This document shows, piece after piece, positions 24,072 to 34,200 of a stretch of DNA of 64,000 nucleotides (positions are counted from its first letter, which is position 1; each line of letters opens with the position of its first letter). Under the pieces are notes generated by a model. That model saw only the letters and a list, made by a program, of their open reading frames with translations, made no database searches and was not told where the DNA came from. Source of the stretch: Bacillota bacterium (GTDB lineage: Bacteria > Bacillota > Clostridia > Lachnospirales > Lachnospiraceae); contig JAEZNB010000051.1 of NCBI GenBank assembly GCA_023441965.1, positions 53,638-117,637 of the forward strand, written 5' to 3'. The position numbers were made by a program, and so were the translations under genes.

Positions 24072-25475
24072 TTATCTTTTATCCATTTTTTCAAGAATAC
24101 TTCTTCCTACACTGATGCCGTTAGCGGAAGCCTGCTGCAGACCTCTGGTTACGGAGGCTCCGTCACCGATCGCTCTTAAACCTTCCACACTGGTTTCAAA
24201 GTCCTTATTTACCACAACCTTATTGGAATAGAACTTCACCTCAACTCCATAGAGAAGGGTCTCATCGCTGGCGATACCGGGAGTTACCTTATCCAATGCC
24301 AGAATCATTTCCTTGATATCCACCATGATACGATGGGGGAAGACCAGGGATAAGTCGCCGGGAACCGCATCCTTTAAGGTCGGGATCAGATTGTTACGGC
24401 ACAGACGCTCCTCTGTGGTCCTTCTGCCCCTCTGGAAATCACCGAAGGTCTGGACCAGAATCCTGCCGCCGCAGAGCATATTGCTTAACTGGGCGATATG
24501 CTTGCCATACTCGATCGGTGTCTTGAAGGGTTTGGTAAAGTTCTTCGATACCAGGATGGCGAAATTCGTATTGTTGGTCTTGTATTCCTTCGATTTGTAG
24601 GCATGTCCGTTCACGACTGCCAGATTGTTCTCATAATACTCCGTAGCCACCTCTCCTGAGGGATTCGTACAGAAGGTACGGACCTTATCGTCAAAGGTAG
24701 GGGTATAATAAACCAGCTTTGCTTCATACAGGTTCTTATTCAGGAACTCCATGACCTCATCCCTGACTTCAACGCGGACACCGATATCCACGGTTCCTAC
24801 CTTGGTTACAATTCCATGAGCATGACAGATCTGACTGAACCAGTCGGAGCCCTCTCTGCCGATGGCAGCCACGATTTCTTCTGCATAGAAGGTATCGCCC
24901 TTTGATGTCGTGATACCCTGGGCCTTATGGTCCGTGATCAGGATATCCTGTACCATGGTATTGAAGAGCATCTCCACACCGGAGGCCAGCAGATGCTCCT
25001 GAAGTCTGGTATATATCTTATAGCCCTCTTCCGTGCCGAGATGACGGATCGGGCATTCAATCAGTTTTAGGTTGGCGTTGATGGCCCTTCTTCTGATTTC
25101 ACGTATCTCTGCTTCCTTATCAGCACCGTAGACATTTTGATCGGCGCCGAACTTCAGATAGATGTCATCAGATTCCTTGATAAGCTCAAGGGCCTTATCA
25201 TAACCTAAGATTTCAGGGAGGTTTCCTCCCACATCCGGGGACAGGGATAGCTTTCCATCAGAAAATGCACCTGCACCGGCAAAGCCTGTTGTAATGGAGC
25301 ACGGCTTACAGCCGACACAATGCTTGGTAGTTCTCTTTGGACAGGTACGTTTCTCAATGGGTCTGCCCTTCTCAACCATAAGAATTTTAAGCTCTTTCTT
25401 TTGTCTGATCAGCTCATAAGCACAAAAGATACCGGAGGGACCGGCACCGATAATAATCACATCATATTTCTGCAT
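24072..25475 (-). CDS. NAD(P)/FAD-dependent oxidoreductase (COG2509)
   Basis: The 467-residue flavoprotein starts with the FAD-binding run YDVIIIGAGPSG. A Cys-rich segment CPKRTTKHCVGCKPC near residues 45-60 is followed by GAGAFSDGKLS, typical of COG2509 proteins in Clostridia. The C-terminal end GDGASVTRGLQQASANG is the second FAD contact. The start at 25475, eight bases after AGGAGC, is preferred to the upstream frame, which runs through the promoter. The reaction is not known; some relatives are labelled uncharacterised dehydrogenases. It is a single-gene unit. Confidence 0.88.
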   Translation of the reverse strand: MQKYDVIIIGAGPSGIFCAYELIRQKKELKILMVEKGRPIEKRTCPKRTTKHCVGCKPCSITTGFAGAGAFSDGKLSLSPDVGGNLPEILGYDKALELIKESDDIYLKFGADQNVYGADKEAEIREIRRRAINANLKLIECPIRHLGTEEGYKIYTRLQEHLLASGVEMLFNTMVQDILITDHKAQGITTSKGDTFYAEEIVAAIGREGSDWFSQICHAHGIVTKVGTVDIGVRVEVRDEVMEFLNKNLYEAKLVYYTPTFDDKVRTFCTNPSGEVATEYYENNLAVVNGHAYKSKEYKTNNTNFAILVSKNFTKPFKTPIEYGKHIAQLSNMLCGGRILVQTFGDFQRGRRTTEERLCRNNLIPTLKDAVPGDLSLVFPHRIMVDIKEMILALDKVTPGIASDETLLYGVEVKFYSNKVVVNKDFETSVEGLRAIGDGASVTRGLQQASANGISVGRSILEKMDKR

Positions 25476-25515
25476 ATATAAGCTCCTTTCGTATTTGTCA
25501 CCCGCAACCTCGCTC

Positions 25516-25544
25516 ATTCTATCATATCGGAAAGACAAATACAA
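25516..25544 (-). promoter_or_regulatory. promoter of the FAD oxidoreductase gene
   Basis: On the minus strand TTGTAT (25539-25544) and TAGAAT (25516-25521) are 17 bases apart, 41 bases upstream of the start codon. Confidence 0.65.
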
Positions 25545-25665
25545 GTATGTCTGTTAAAAACAATTGTCCGTTCATGCCGTGCATTAGCGTTAGGAATGAT
25601 CTCCGGGTGACTCCAAAAATCTCCGAGACCTTTTGTATGAACAATGGCACAAGGAAACAAGTGCT

Positions 25666-25693
25666 GTCATATTCTATCATAGATACATAAATG
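25666..25693 (+). promoter_or_regulatory. candidate sporulation (sigma-E type) promoter
   Basis: GTCATATT (25666-25673) equals the sigma-E -35 consensus. CATAAATG (25686-25693) resembles the -10 consensus CATACAMT at 5 of 8 positions, with a 12-base spacer, one short of the usual range. It stands 22 bases before the LysM-GH18 gene, whose family is sporulation linked. Confidence 0.5.
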
Positions 25694-25714
25694 AATTTGG
25701 GAACGGAGCAAAGC

Positions 25715-27013
25715 ATGAAGATATATATAGTTCAGCCGGGAGATACCATAAGATCGATTGCTGATCAGTTTGGAGTATCAGTGAGTCAGCTTATACAGGA
25801 TAATGGATTAGTGAATCCCTTTGATCTGGTGGTAGGACAAACGATAGTGATTACCCATCCCTCACAGACCCACAGGGTTGCGGAAGGGGATACCTTAGGC
25901 AGTATCGCTGAAGCCTATGGTGTCAGTGTGATGCAAATATTGCGGAATAATCCCTTCTTAAATAACAGAGAGTATATCTATCCCGGTGAGCTTCTGGTCA
26001 TCAGCTACCCGGTCCGGGGAGAGATTGCGACAGTCGGTTTTACCTATCCCTATATCAATGAACAAACCCTAAGAAAAACCCTGCCTTTCCTCACTTATCT
26101 TTCTGTCTTTAATTATAGGGCAACAGGCGATGGAAGAATCATACCCTATGCAGATGATACCAGGATCGTTCAACTGGCGAAGGAGTATGGAACCATCCCC
26201 CTGGCTATGCTGACCACTCTGTCAGCCCAGGGAGAATCAGATCTGAATGTTATCTATCAGCTGCTGCTAAACAGTGAATTTCAGGACATACAGATCAATA
26301 ATCTGATCAGCATCATCCGGGAAAAGGGCTTTCTGGGGGCAAATGTTGTCTTTTACAACATTGATTCCGAGAATGAGTCCTTACATGAGGCCTTTATCAG
26401 AAGAGTATCTGAACGCTTCGTCAGGGAGGACCTATACCTCTTATTAACGATTAACTACCGGACCATTCATACTGATAGGGAAGTAGAGGTAGAAAGAGTG
26501 GATTACTCTGCCTTAAGCCAGTATGTAAATGGAATCGTATTCTTACAGTTTATCTGGGGAACAAACTATGGTCCTCCGCGGCCGGTCAGTTCGATTCAGA
26601 GCCTGCGGGCCCTGATGGAATACGTCAAGCCTATTATTCCTCCGGATAAAATACTGATCGGTAAGCCGATCATTGCGTATGATTGGGAACTCCCCCATAC
26701 ATCTGATAGTCAGGGTGCCAACTCCATCACTGTGGATGCTGCCCTGACCTTAGCAGCGGATTATGATGTTCCGATTTTATTTGATGAGTATTCACAGACA
26801 CCCTTTTTTAACTATATACAGATTGGGGCCTTGACGGAACATATTGTATGGTCTATCAATGCGAATAGCATCCAGGTATTAATGGATCTGATTGCGGAAT
26901 ATGAGCTGGCCGGTGCGGCCATATGGAACATTATGGTCTATAATCAGCAGCTGTGGACAATTGTGATAGTGAATTTTAATATTATAAAACTTATACCGGA
27001 TAGCTTCGGTTAG
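25715..27013 (+). CDS. LysM-repeat GH18-fold protein, spore germination type (YaaH-like)
   Basis: The 432-residue protein has two LysM peptidoglycan-binding repeats (about 2-46 and 50-95; both include PGD or EGD and a SxxQLxxxN/SVMQILRNN pattern). A C-terminal domain of about 320 residues has the glycoside hydrolase 18 fold of YaaH/SleL-like spore cortex or coat proteins. It has no signal peptide, as expected for a protein made in the mother cell and placed on the spore. The ATG at 25715 follows CGGAG. The catalytic DxxDxDxE motif of chitinases is not clearly visible, so activity is uncertain. A sigma-E-like promoter precedes it. Confidence 0.85.
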   Translation: MKIYIVQPGDTIRSIADQFGVSVSQLIQDNGLVNPFDLVVGQTIVITHPSQTHRVAEGDTLGSIAEAYGVSVMQILRNNPFLNNREYIYPGELLVISYPVRGEIATVGFTYPYINEQTLRKTLPFLTYLSVFNYRATGDGRIIPYADDTRIVQLAKEYGTIPLAMLTTLSAQGESDLNVIYQLLLNSEFQDIQINNLISIIREKGFLGANVVFYNIDSENESLHEAFIRRVSERFVREDLYLLLTINYRTIHTDREVEVERVDYSALSQYVNGIVFLQFIWGTNYGPPRPVSSIQSLRALMEYVKPIIPPDKILIGKPIIAYDWELPHTSDSQGANSITVDAALTLAADYDVPILFDEYSQTPFFNYIQIGALTEHIVWSINANSIQVLMDLIAEYELAGAAIWNIMVYNQQLWTIVIVNFNIIKLIPDSFG

Positions 27014-27052
27014 GAATAACAGGGAAATATAAAATATTAGAGAAAGAACGTC

Positions 27053-27081
27053 TTGACATAATCGGAATTGTCATATAAGAT
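27053..27081 (+). promoter_or_regulatory. sigma-A promoter of T-box-pheST
   Basis: TTGACA (27053-27058) and TAAGAT (27076-27081) are 17 bases apart, just upstream of the first stem of the T-box leader. Confidence 0.7.
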
Positions 27082-27090
27082 ATGAGAAAA

Positions 27091-27357
27091 TGATAAAAAC
27101 CATGAAGGTGAATGTAGTAGGATATATTTTCCCGACAGAGAGGAAGTGCCACCGGTTGAGAGCACATCCAGGGTTCAGATCTATCACGAAGTTCGGCACC
27201 GGAGTTGCCTTTAAGATATTCCATGGTATCATTCTCTACATCTGGAGTAAAAGAAAGGCCGGAGCAGTCCGTTATGACTGAAGAGGAGTCTGTTATACAG
27301 GCTTAAATTTGGGTGGTACCACGATGCTTTCGTCCCTTGCGGACGGGAGCTTTTTTT
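27091..27357 (+). promoter_or_regulatory. T-box riboswitch for phenylalanyl-tRNA
   Basis: The leader carries the T-box core GGGTGGTACCACGATGC at 27311-27327. It is followed by the terminator hairpin GCTTTCGTCC/GGACGGGAGC with seven Ts (27351-27357). At the 5' end TGAT..ACCATG (27091-27104) pairs with CATGGTATCA (27222-27231) to close stem I, and an AGAGAGG element lies near 27137. Directly before the closing helix is TTC (27219-27221), the expected phenylalanine specifier codon. Uncharged tRNA-Phe would pair here and with the T-box bulge and allow read-through into pheS. Confidence 0.92.
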
Positions 27358-27443
27358 ATGCATAAGAAAAATGAGCATTTGAAGGTTTGCTTAGCCATAG
27401 CTTTCATTCATGGAATACAAATTTATGAACAGGAGGAGAAATC

Positions 27444-28484
27444 ATGTTAGAAAATCTGGTAAGAATCAGACAGCAGTTTCAGGACGAATTGAATGCAGCC
27501 CAGTCAAAGGAAGAGCTGGAGAGGATAAGAGTTTCCTTCCTTGGCAAGAAGGGTCTGGTAACAGAGGAGCTTAAGAATCTTCGGAATCTGGATGCGGAGG
27601 AGAAGAAGACGGCAGGACAGCAGGTGAACAGCCTGAAGGAGGAGATAGAGTCAGCAATCGTAGAGTATCAGAAAACCTTGGAGGAGAGGGAGTACCGGAA
27701 GGAAATCTCCCAAGGTGAGGTGTATGATTATTCTATCCCCTCGGTGAAAGAGGTAGGGACGCTTCATCCGATCACGATTGTGCAGAAGCAGATCGAAGAG
27801 GTATTTAAGACCATGGGCTTCATCATTGAGGACGGTCTGGAGATTCAGACGGAGTATAATAACTTTGAGGCAGTGAACATCCCGAAAAACCATCCTGCCA
27901 GGGATATGACGGATACCTATTACCTGGATAACGGGCAGCTCTTAAAAACCCATACCTCTGCCGCACAGAACACAATTATGAGAAAGTACGGGGCACCGAA
28001 GCCGGGAGAGACCTTGAAGGTATTATTCCCCGGCAGATGCTTCCGGAATGAAAATATTGATGCCAGCCATGAGAACACCTTCTTCCAGCTGGAGGGCATG
28101 ATGATCGGTGAGGATATCTCCATTTCCAACCTGATTTATTTCATGAAGGTCCTGCTGACCGAGGTATTCCAGAGAGAGGTCAAGGTAAGGCTGCGTCCCG
28201 GTTTCTTCCCCTTCGTGGAGCCAGGCTTTGAGCTGGATATCAACTGTGCGATCTGCGGAGGCAGCGGCTGTCCTACCTGTAAGCATTCCGGCTGGCTGGA
28301 GCTGCTGCCCTGTGGCATGATCCATCCCAATGTACTCACCATGGGTGGTATCGATACGGAGAAGTATACGGGCTTTGCCTTTGGCTTGGGTCTTACCAGA
28401 CTTGCCATGATGAAATATAACATTAAGGACATCCGACTCTTTAACGGCGGTAATCTGAAGCAGTTAAAGCAGTTTACGAGATAG
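27444..28484 (+). CDS. pheS: phenylalanyl-tRNA synthetase alpha subunit
   Basis: The 346-residue alpha subunit carries the catalytic core of PheRS. An N-terminal coiled coil (about 1-85) is followed by the class II motifs: HPARDMTDTYY near 150, KTHTSAAQ for motif 2 entry, FRNENIDASHENTFFQLEG, and the C-terminal GLGLTRLAMM. A CAICGGSGCPTC segment near 270 is a usual variation in clostridial PheS. GGAGGAG precedes the ATG. It forms an operon with pheT 13 bases later under the T-box. Confidence 0.97.
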   Translation: MLENLVRIRQQFQDELNAAQSKEELERIRVSFLGKKGLVTEELKNLRNLDAEEKKTAGQQVNSLKEEIESAIVEYQKTLEEREYRKEISQGEVYDYSIPSVKEVGTLHPITIVQKQIEEVFKTMGFIIEDGLEIQTEYNNFEAVNIPKNHPARDMTDTYYLDNGQLLKTHTSAAQNTIMRKYGAPKPGETLKVLFPGRCFRNENIDASHENTFFQLEGMMIGEDISISNLIYFMKVLLTEVFQREVKVRLRPGFFPFVEPGFELDINCAICGGSGCPTCKHSGWLELLPCGMIHPNVLTMGGIDTEKYTGFAFGLGLTRLAMMKYNIKDIRLFNGGNLKQLKQFTR

Positions 28485-28497
28485 GAGGGAAGCTACC

Positions 28498-30885
28498 ATG
28501 TTAATATCAATGAATTGGATCGGAGAATTCACAGACCTAAGCGGAATTAATCTAAGGGAGCTGATCAACCGCTTTACCTTATCTACTGCTGAGGTGGAAG
28601 AAATACATGAAATGGGCAGGAACATTAAAGATGTGGTCGTAGGAAAGATTATTGAGATTGCGGATCATCCGAACTCCAAGAAGCTGCATCTGGTAAAGGT
28701 GGATATCGGTAGTGAGATCGTGGACTGTGTCTGCGGAGCACCCAATGTATTTTTGGGAGCCATCGTTCCCTTTGCCAAGCTGGGAGGCAGAGTTGGTGAC
28801 CTGGAGATTAAGGAGGCACAGATTGCCGGTGTAGTCAGCCACGGAATGTGCTGTTCCGAGAAGGAGCTGGGAATCAGTGAGGATCACTCGGGACTGATGC
28901 TTTTGGACGACAGCTATCCCCTCGGAACCGATATCAAGGAGTTCATGCAATTGGAGGATACGATCTTCGAGGTAGACAACAAGTCCCTGACCAACCGCCC
29001 GGACCTCTGGGGGCATTACGGCATCGCCAGGGAAATCGCTGCTCTGAATAAGAGACCCTTAAAGCCCCTGAAGCGGTTGGATACCGGTGTCTACCGAGAT
29101 CTTCCCCAGGTGGAGCTTAAGGTGGAGAATACGGATAAGATCTATCGTTACAGCTGTATCACCATCGATCATATCACGAAGAAGATATCCCCGATCAATA
29201 TGAGAATCCGTCTGACCTACTGTGGAATGAGACCCATCAATCTGCTGGCTGATCTGACCAACTATCTGATGATGGAGGTAGGACAGCCGATGCATGCCTT
29301 CGATCATGCGAAGGTAAAGAGCATTCAGGTGAAGACCTTCCCTGCGCCCTTCAGCTTCCTTACCCTGGATGGAGTGGAGAGAAGGGTGGATACCGATACT
29401 CTGATGATCTGTGACGAGAAGGAGCCGGTAGCGGTAGCAGGAGTGATGGGCGGAGAGCTTTCCGGTATTTCCGAGGAGACCACTTCCGTCTTGCTGGAGT
29501 CTGCGAACTTTGATGCTACATCGGTACGTAAATCCGCCTCCCGCTTAGGACTCCGTACAGATGCCAGTGCCAGATATGAGAAGACGTTGGATCCGGAGCT
29601 GACCATACCGGCAATTGAGCGGTTCTTAATGCTTCTGACAGAGATCGATCCGGGTGCCAAGGTGACTTCCTCTCTGACCGACACTTATGTGAAGCACTAC
29701 GATAAGATTTCCATCTGCTTTGATAAGGCCTATGTGGATAAATACACCGGAATAGACATCAGTGCTGACCGTATCGAGGAGACGCTCACGGCCCTTGGCT
29801 TCGGTGTGCTCCGTCAGGGAGATGCGTTCACGGTAGAGGTTCCGACCTGGCGTGCAACCAAGGATGTAACAATCAAGGCAGATATCATAGAGGAGATTAC
29901 CCGCGTTTACGGTTATGATAACTTCGAGGTGAAATCCACGAAAAACCTGCTGACACCGGTACGCCACAGCGTAGAAAGAGACAATGAATACAAGATGAAG
30001 CTCCTGCTGGCTGAACGGTATGCGATGAACGAGGTTCACAGCTATCTATGGTATGAGAGCAAGATGAACAAGGAGCTGGGTATCGTAACAGAGCCCAACG
30101 TCCGTATCGTCAACTCGCTGACTGCAGAGAATGATACCATCCGTTCAACAATCATTCCAAGCTTATTGGGCTTTGTTTATAAGAATGTGGATTCCTGTCC
30201 GGAGATGGGCATGTTCGAGATCGGACGGGTAGCGGATGGCCGGAAGGAAGATGGACTTTGCGATGAGAGAAAGAGACTGGGTATCGTGCTCGCCAGCAAG
30301 AAGCTGACGGAGAAGGAGGTATACTTCAAGGTCAAGGAAATCGTGGAGCAGCTGCTTATGGCAGTGAAGAATGTGGCTCCCACCTTCAAGGCAGCAGGAG
30401 ACCGGGTGAAGAAGCACAATTTTGTCCATCCTGTGAATTCAGCGGAACTTATACTGAGGGATAAAACAATTGGCTACTTCTCGATCCTTGATCCCAGAAT
30501 CAGGAGCCGTATCGACAAGAAGCTGAATGTAGCCTTTGTCGAGATTGATATCCCCAGCTTGGAAGAGGTGGCTGCGGAGGGTCTCCGTTACAACGAAGTA
30601 TCCAGATACCCCGGAGTAACCATTGACCTAAGCCTGCTGACCGATAAGACAGCAAAATATGAAAGCATCGTAGGCTGCATCAAAGAGTATCAGTGTGAAT
30701 ACCTGCAAAGCTACTATCTGGTGGACATCTTTGAGGATGAGAAGCTGTTACCCGGTAAGAAGAGTGTCACCGTCCGCTTCGAGTTCGGCTCTATGGAGCG
30801 TACCTTGGAGGGACAGGAGATTCAAGCGATGACAGATGGTCTGCTGGCGGTATTCAAGTCCCACGGTATAGAGTTAAGACTGTAG
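28498..30885 (+). CDS. pheT: phenylalanyl-tRNA synthetase beta subunit
   Basis: The 795-residue beta subunit completes the alpha2-beta2 enzyme. In order it shows the EMAP-like tRNA-binding domain (about 40-155), the B3/B4 editing domain (DLTNYLMMEVGQPMHAFD near 255; GVMGGELSG near 318), the B5 domain, a catalytic-like core with NEVHSYLW, and the C-terminal anticodon-binding FDX domain (RYPGVTIDLSLL near 705). Its length is normal. TAGGAGGG precedes the ATG. A long palindrome begins 27 bases after its stop. Confidence 0.97.
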   Translation: MLISMNWIGEFTDLSGINLRELINRFTLSTAEVEEIHEMGRNIKDVVVGKIIEIADHPNSKKLHLVKVDIGSEIVDCVCGAPNVFLGAIVPFAKLGGRVGDLEIKEAQIAGVVSHGMCCSEKELGISEDHSGLMLLDDSYPLGTDIKEFMQLEDTIFEVDNKSLTNRPDLWGHYGIAREIAALNKRPLKPLKRLDTGVYRDLPQVELKVENTDKIYRYSCITIDHITKKISPINMRIRLTYCGMRPINLLADLTNYLMMEVGQPMHAFDHAKVKSIQVKTFPAPFSFLTLDGVERRVDTDTLMICDEKEPVAVAGVMGGELSGISEETTSVLLESANFDATSVRKSASRLGLRTDASARYEKTLDPELTIPAIERFLMLLTEIDPGAKVTSSLTDTYVKHYDKISICFDKAYVDKYTGIDISADRIEETLTALGFGVLRQGDAFTVEVPTWRATKDVTIKADIIEEITRVYGYDNFEVKSTKNLLTPVRHSVERDNEYKMKLLLAERYAMNEVHSYLWYESKMNKELGIVTEPNVRIVNSLTAENDTIRSTIIPSLLGFVYKNVDSCPEMGMFEIGRVADGRKEDGLCDERKRLGIVLASKKLTEKEVYFKVKEIVEQLLMAVKNVAPTFKAAGDRVKKHNFVHPVNSAELILRDKTIGYFSILDPRIRSRIDKKLNVAFVEIDIPSLEEVAAEGLRYNEVSRYPGVTIDLSLLTDKTAKYESIVGCIKEYQCEYLQSYYLVDIFEDEKLLPGKKSVTVRFEFGSMERTLEGQEIQAMTDGLLAVFKSHGIELRL

Positions 30886-30911
30886 TATAAATTTAAATCA
30901 TAATACAAACC

Positions 30912-31131
30912 AAGAGGCTGTTTCACAATCTCCTTTATGAATACACTAGGAGCCATATGTATCCCTCACACACTGGTTGCAGTACAGATTTCGATTATAT
31001 GCCCCAGCTTCGGACGTACCGACGTCCGCATCCGGCATCACATAACCATCAATCTGTTCGGCAAACAGTGTATTATGGGATCACATATGGCTCCTCGTGT
31101 ATTTAAGGATGTTATTGTGAAACAGCCTTTC
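30912..31131. repeat. 220-bp near-perfect palindrome (MITE-like element or giant hairpin)
   Basis: The outer arms GGCTGTTTCACAAT (30916-30929) and ATTGTGAAACAGCC (31114-31127) are perfect inverted copies. Further inward AGGAGCCATATGT (30948-30960) pairs with ACATATGGCTCCT, ACAGATT with AATCTGT, and the centre is CGGACGT-ACCG-ACGTCCG (31011-31028). The arms are about 100 bases each with a few mismatches and one or two gaps. Ends of the type GGCTGTTTCACAA recall terminal repeats of several IS families, so a transposase-less element is likely. The 84-codon frame across it is not a gene. No target duplication was identified. It fills most of the 366-base gap. Confidence 0.75.
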
Positions 31132-31251
31132 TTTCATAAAGAGAACAGGCTCCTTCTGACTGATCTAAATTTTTTGGCAGGGTATAAGTAATTACCATCA
31201 AATTTGGAATAATAAAAAGAAGATTCATCAAAATCAGGAGGAGCAGGAAAA

Positions 31252-34200
31252 TTGCTGACTACAAAGGAAGGAATTCGGTTTTTTATTGACAGTACGGCCG
31301 GAATAGCCGTTTTAGCCATATCAGCCATATTGATCTGCAGTATATTATGGTACCTTATCTACCGCTTTGTTATATTCAAGAGAAAGAAGCTGATGCTGCA
31401 GACGGGAGAGCTTCTTGGACCGGAGGAGTGGGAAAAGCAGATGCCTGCCCTGGCAAGAAACCATAAGAGGGTCAGGCTGTCCAAGTATAATTTTGTGCTG
31501 GATGATTATAATCAGACCGCCTATAAGAAGCTGAATCGGATCCGAAAGAATATCTCCCGGCTGTCTACTGATATCATTTACTTAATTCCGGCAGCCAGAT
31601 GGCTCTTTGATAATTTCCAGGTCATGTACAGGGAGATCAAGAAAATCAGATCCTCGGGAACCAGCTATGAGATATTGCCTGTCATTAAAGAAGGCGCTGA
31701 GAAGGGCTACCCAAGGATCTATGCTCTGGCAAAACATATGGTAGCTCTATCCGGAGGCCATCTGGACCGGGAGAACATCTCCCGGATGGTGAAGGCCTAT
31801 CAGACAGAATGTGTGCTGACGGATAAGGAGCTTTGGGTGCTTCCGGAGCTGCTCGGCTTCTGCCTGCTGGAAAGTATTATTGAGGTTTCTGAAGAAATCC
31901 TTCGAATCATAAAATTAAAATCCAAGGCCGAGAAATTCGTGAAGGAGCATCTGGCAGCAGGACAAGGACTTCAGGATATCACTCCCTTGTTAAGAAGGAC
32001 CGATATGGATTGCCGGGATGATTTCTCCTTCCATGCCCATGTGGTATATCTGTTGAAAAATATGTCCGTAGACCATGGCCTGATTCGGAAGTATCTGGAG
32101 TATCATTGCATCGCGAAGGATATGACCCTTAGCAGCCTCTTCCTGGAGGAGGGACGGATCGAGGCCGGTCATGAGGCAGGGATTCGTACGTTCATCATCA
32201 GCTTAAGAGGGATCAACGAGCTGGATAGTGAAGTGCTCTTTGAGGAGCTCTCTGTCCTGGAGCAGATACTGCGAAGGGACCCGGAAGGCTACTATAGCTC
32301 CATGGATTCCGAAAGCAGGGGAATGTACCGGGAAGTCATCGTGAAGCTGGCCCGTCGGTATCGGCTCGAAGAGGAGGAGGTGGCCTTTGCCTGCCTTAAC
32401 CTGGCTCAGGAGGGCAGGAGGGATCTGAACCATCCCAATCACGTCGGTACCTATCTTCTGGGTAAGGGATATCCGCTGCTAAAATGTCGTGCCCTAGGTA
32501 AGGCCGATCCTACCAAGCTGAAAAAGAAGCGAAATGTGAAGGGCTTTCTGTATTTTACGGTATCCGCTTTGCTTCTGCTTGCGATCCTGTCCCTGCTGAC
32601 CTGGCTACTCAGGGGAAGGACTCCCTTATATCTCTATCAGGCGATTCTTCTGTTGTTAGCTTCCTTACCGCTTCTGGCCGGCATTGCCATGGAAGTCTCG
32701 GTTTTTCTCTTTACCCGGGGCATACTGGTGAAACGACTGCCAGCGCTTGATTATCGGAAGGAAATCCCGGATCATGCCAGAACCTTTGTGGTGATGCCGG
32801 TCATCCTCTCTTCCAAGGAGCAGGGCATGGAATATCTTAATCGGATCGAGAGACTCTACCTGGCTAACCGGCAAGAGAACCTGTACTATGCCCTGCTGGC
32901 AGATTATGAGGATTCCCCAGAGCTTACTGTTCCCAAGGACAAAGTGATTGAGGAGGGCCTGCTTACCCGTCTGGAGGAGCTGAACAGGGACTATCCCTCC
33001 GCTCATAAACGCTTCTCCCTATTTACCCGACACCGTAAGTGGAATGCGTCGGAAAACTGCTATATGTGCTGGGAGAGGAAAAGGGGGAAGCTGGAGGAGT
33101 TTAACAGGCTTCTGTGCGGGGAAAGTAAAGAAAAAACCAGCTTTGATACCATCAGCGGCTGTAAGGAGCTGTTTACAAGCTTTCAATATGTCATCACCCT
33201 GGATGCCGATTCAAATCTGATCTGGGACAATGCGGCCAAGCTGGTTGGACTGATGGAGCACCCCCTGAACCAGCCTGTTCTTGATTTGCAGAAAAGGAGG
33301 GTAAGGGAGGGCTATGCCATTATCCAGCCTTCGGTCAGAAACCATATTATTGATAGAAAGGGCAGCCTCTTTACCATGATTTTCGGAGGACAATCCGGCC
33401 TGGATCATTACTCTGCCGTGATCTCTGACATCTATCAGGATATCTTCAATCAGGGAACCTATATCGGTAAGGGCATCTATCATATTCGGGCCTTCCATAC
33501 CCTGCTCCATGGTACGATACCGGAGAACAGTGTCTTAAGCCATGACCTTTTAGAGAGCTGCTATGCCCGTACAGCCTTTTCCAGCTCTGTGAAAATTATG
33601 GATACCTTTCCGGGAAGTGTTCTATCCTATACCAAGAGAGAGCATCGGTGGATTCGGGGAGACTGGCAGCTCTTGCCCTGGCTTTTCCTGCGGAAGACTG
33701 CAGATCACAGAAAGGTCTGTGCCTTATCAAAATGGAAGATTGCCGATAACCTAAGAAGAAGTATGGTACCCCTAAGCAAAACCCTGCTGATTCTCGCCAA
33801 TCTGGCATGGCTGCCTGACCTGCCTCTTCTTTGGTTTCCTTTGGTCTTCTTCAGTGATCTGTTCAATATCCTTGTGATGTTACTCTCCCTACTGAAGCAG
33901 AAGCTTCTTAGACCCAAGCTTGCCTTTGTGTACCGGAGCTTCCTGAAGGAGCTGGGGATTATGCTGGAGCGGGCCTTTCTGGAGCTGGTCCTGACTCCCT
34001 ACAGAGCTTATATTGCGACAGATGCGGCAATCAGGACCATGTTTCGTCTTTTGATCAGCAGGAAGAATCTGCTTCGCTGGAATACGGCAGAAAGCGTGGA
34101 TGCATCAATTATCAATACAAAGAAGGGTTATTTTCTGTCCATGTGGTCCTCCCTGATTGCGGCAGCCCTGCTTTTGGGTCTGATTCTTGATAGAGAGCTG

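Noticed and set aside
30937..31191. 84-codon open frame after pheT
   Set aside because: It lies within the 220-bp palindrome, has no ribosome site and no family pattern; it arises from the inverted repeat.
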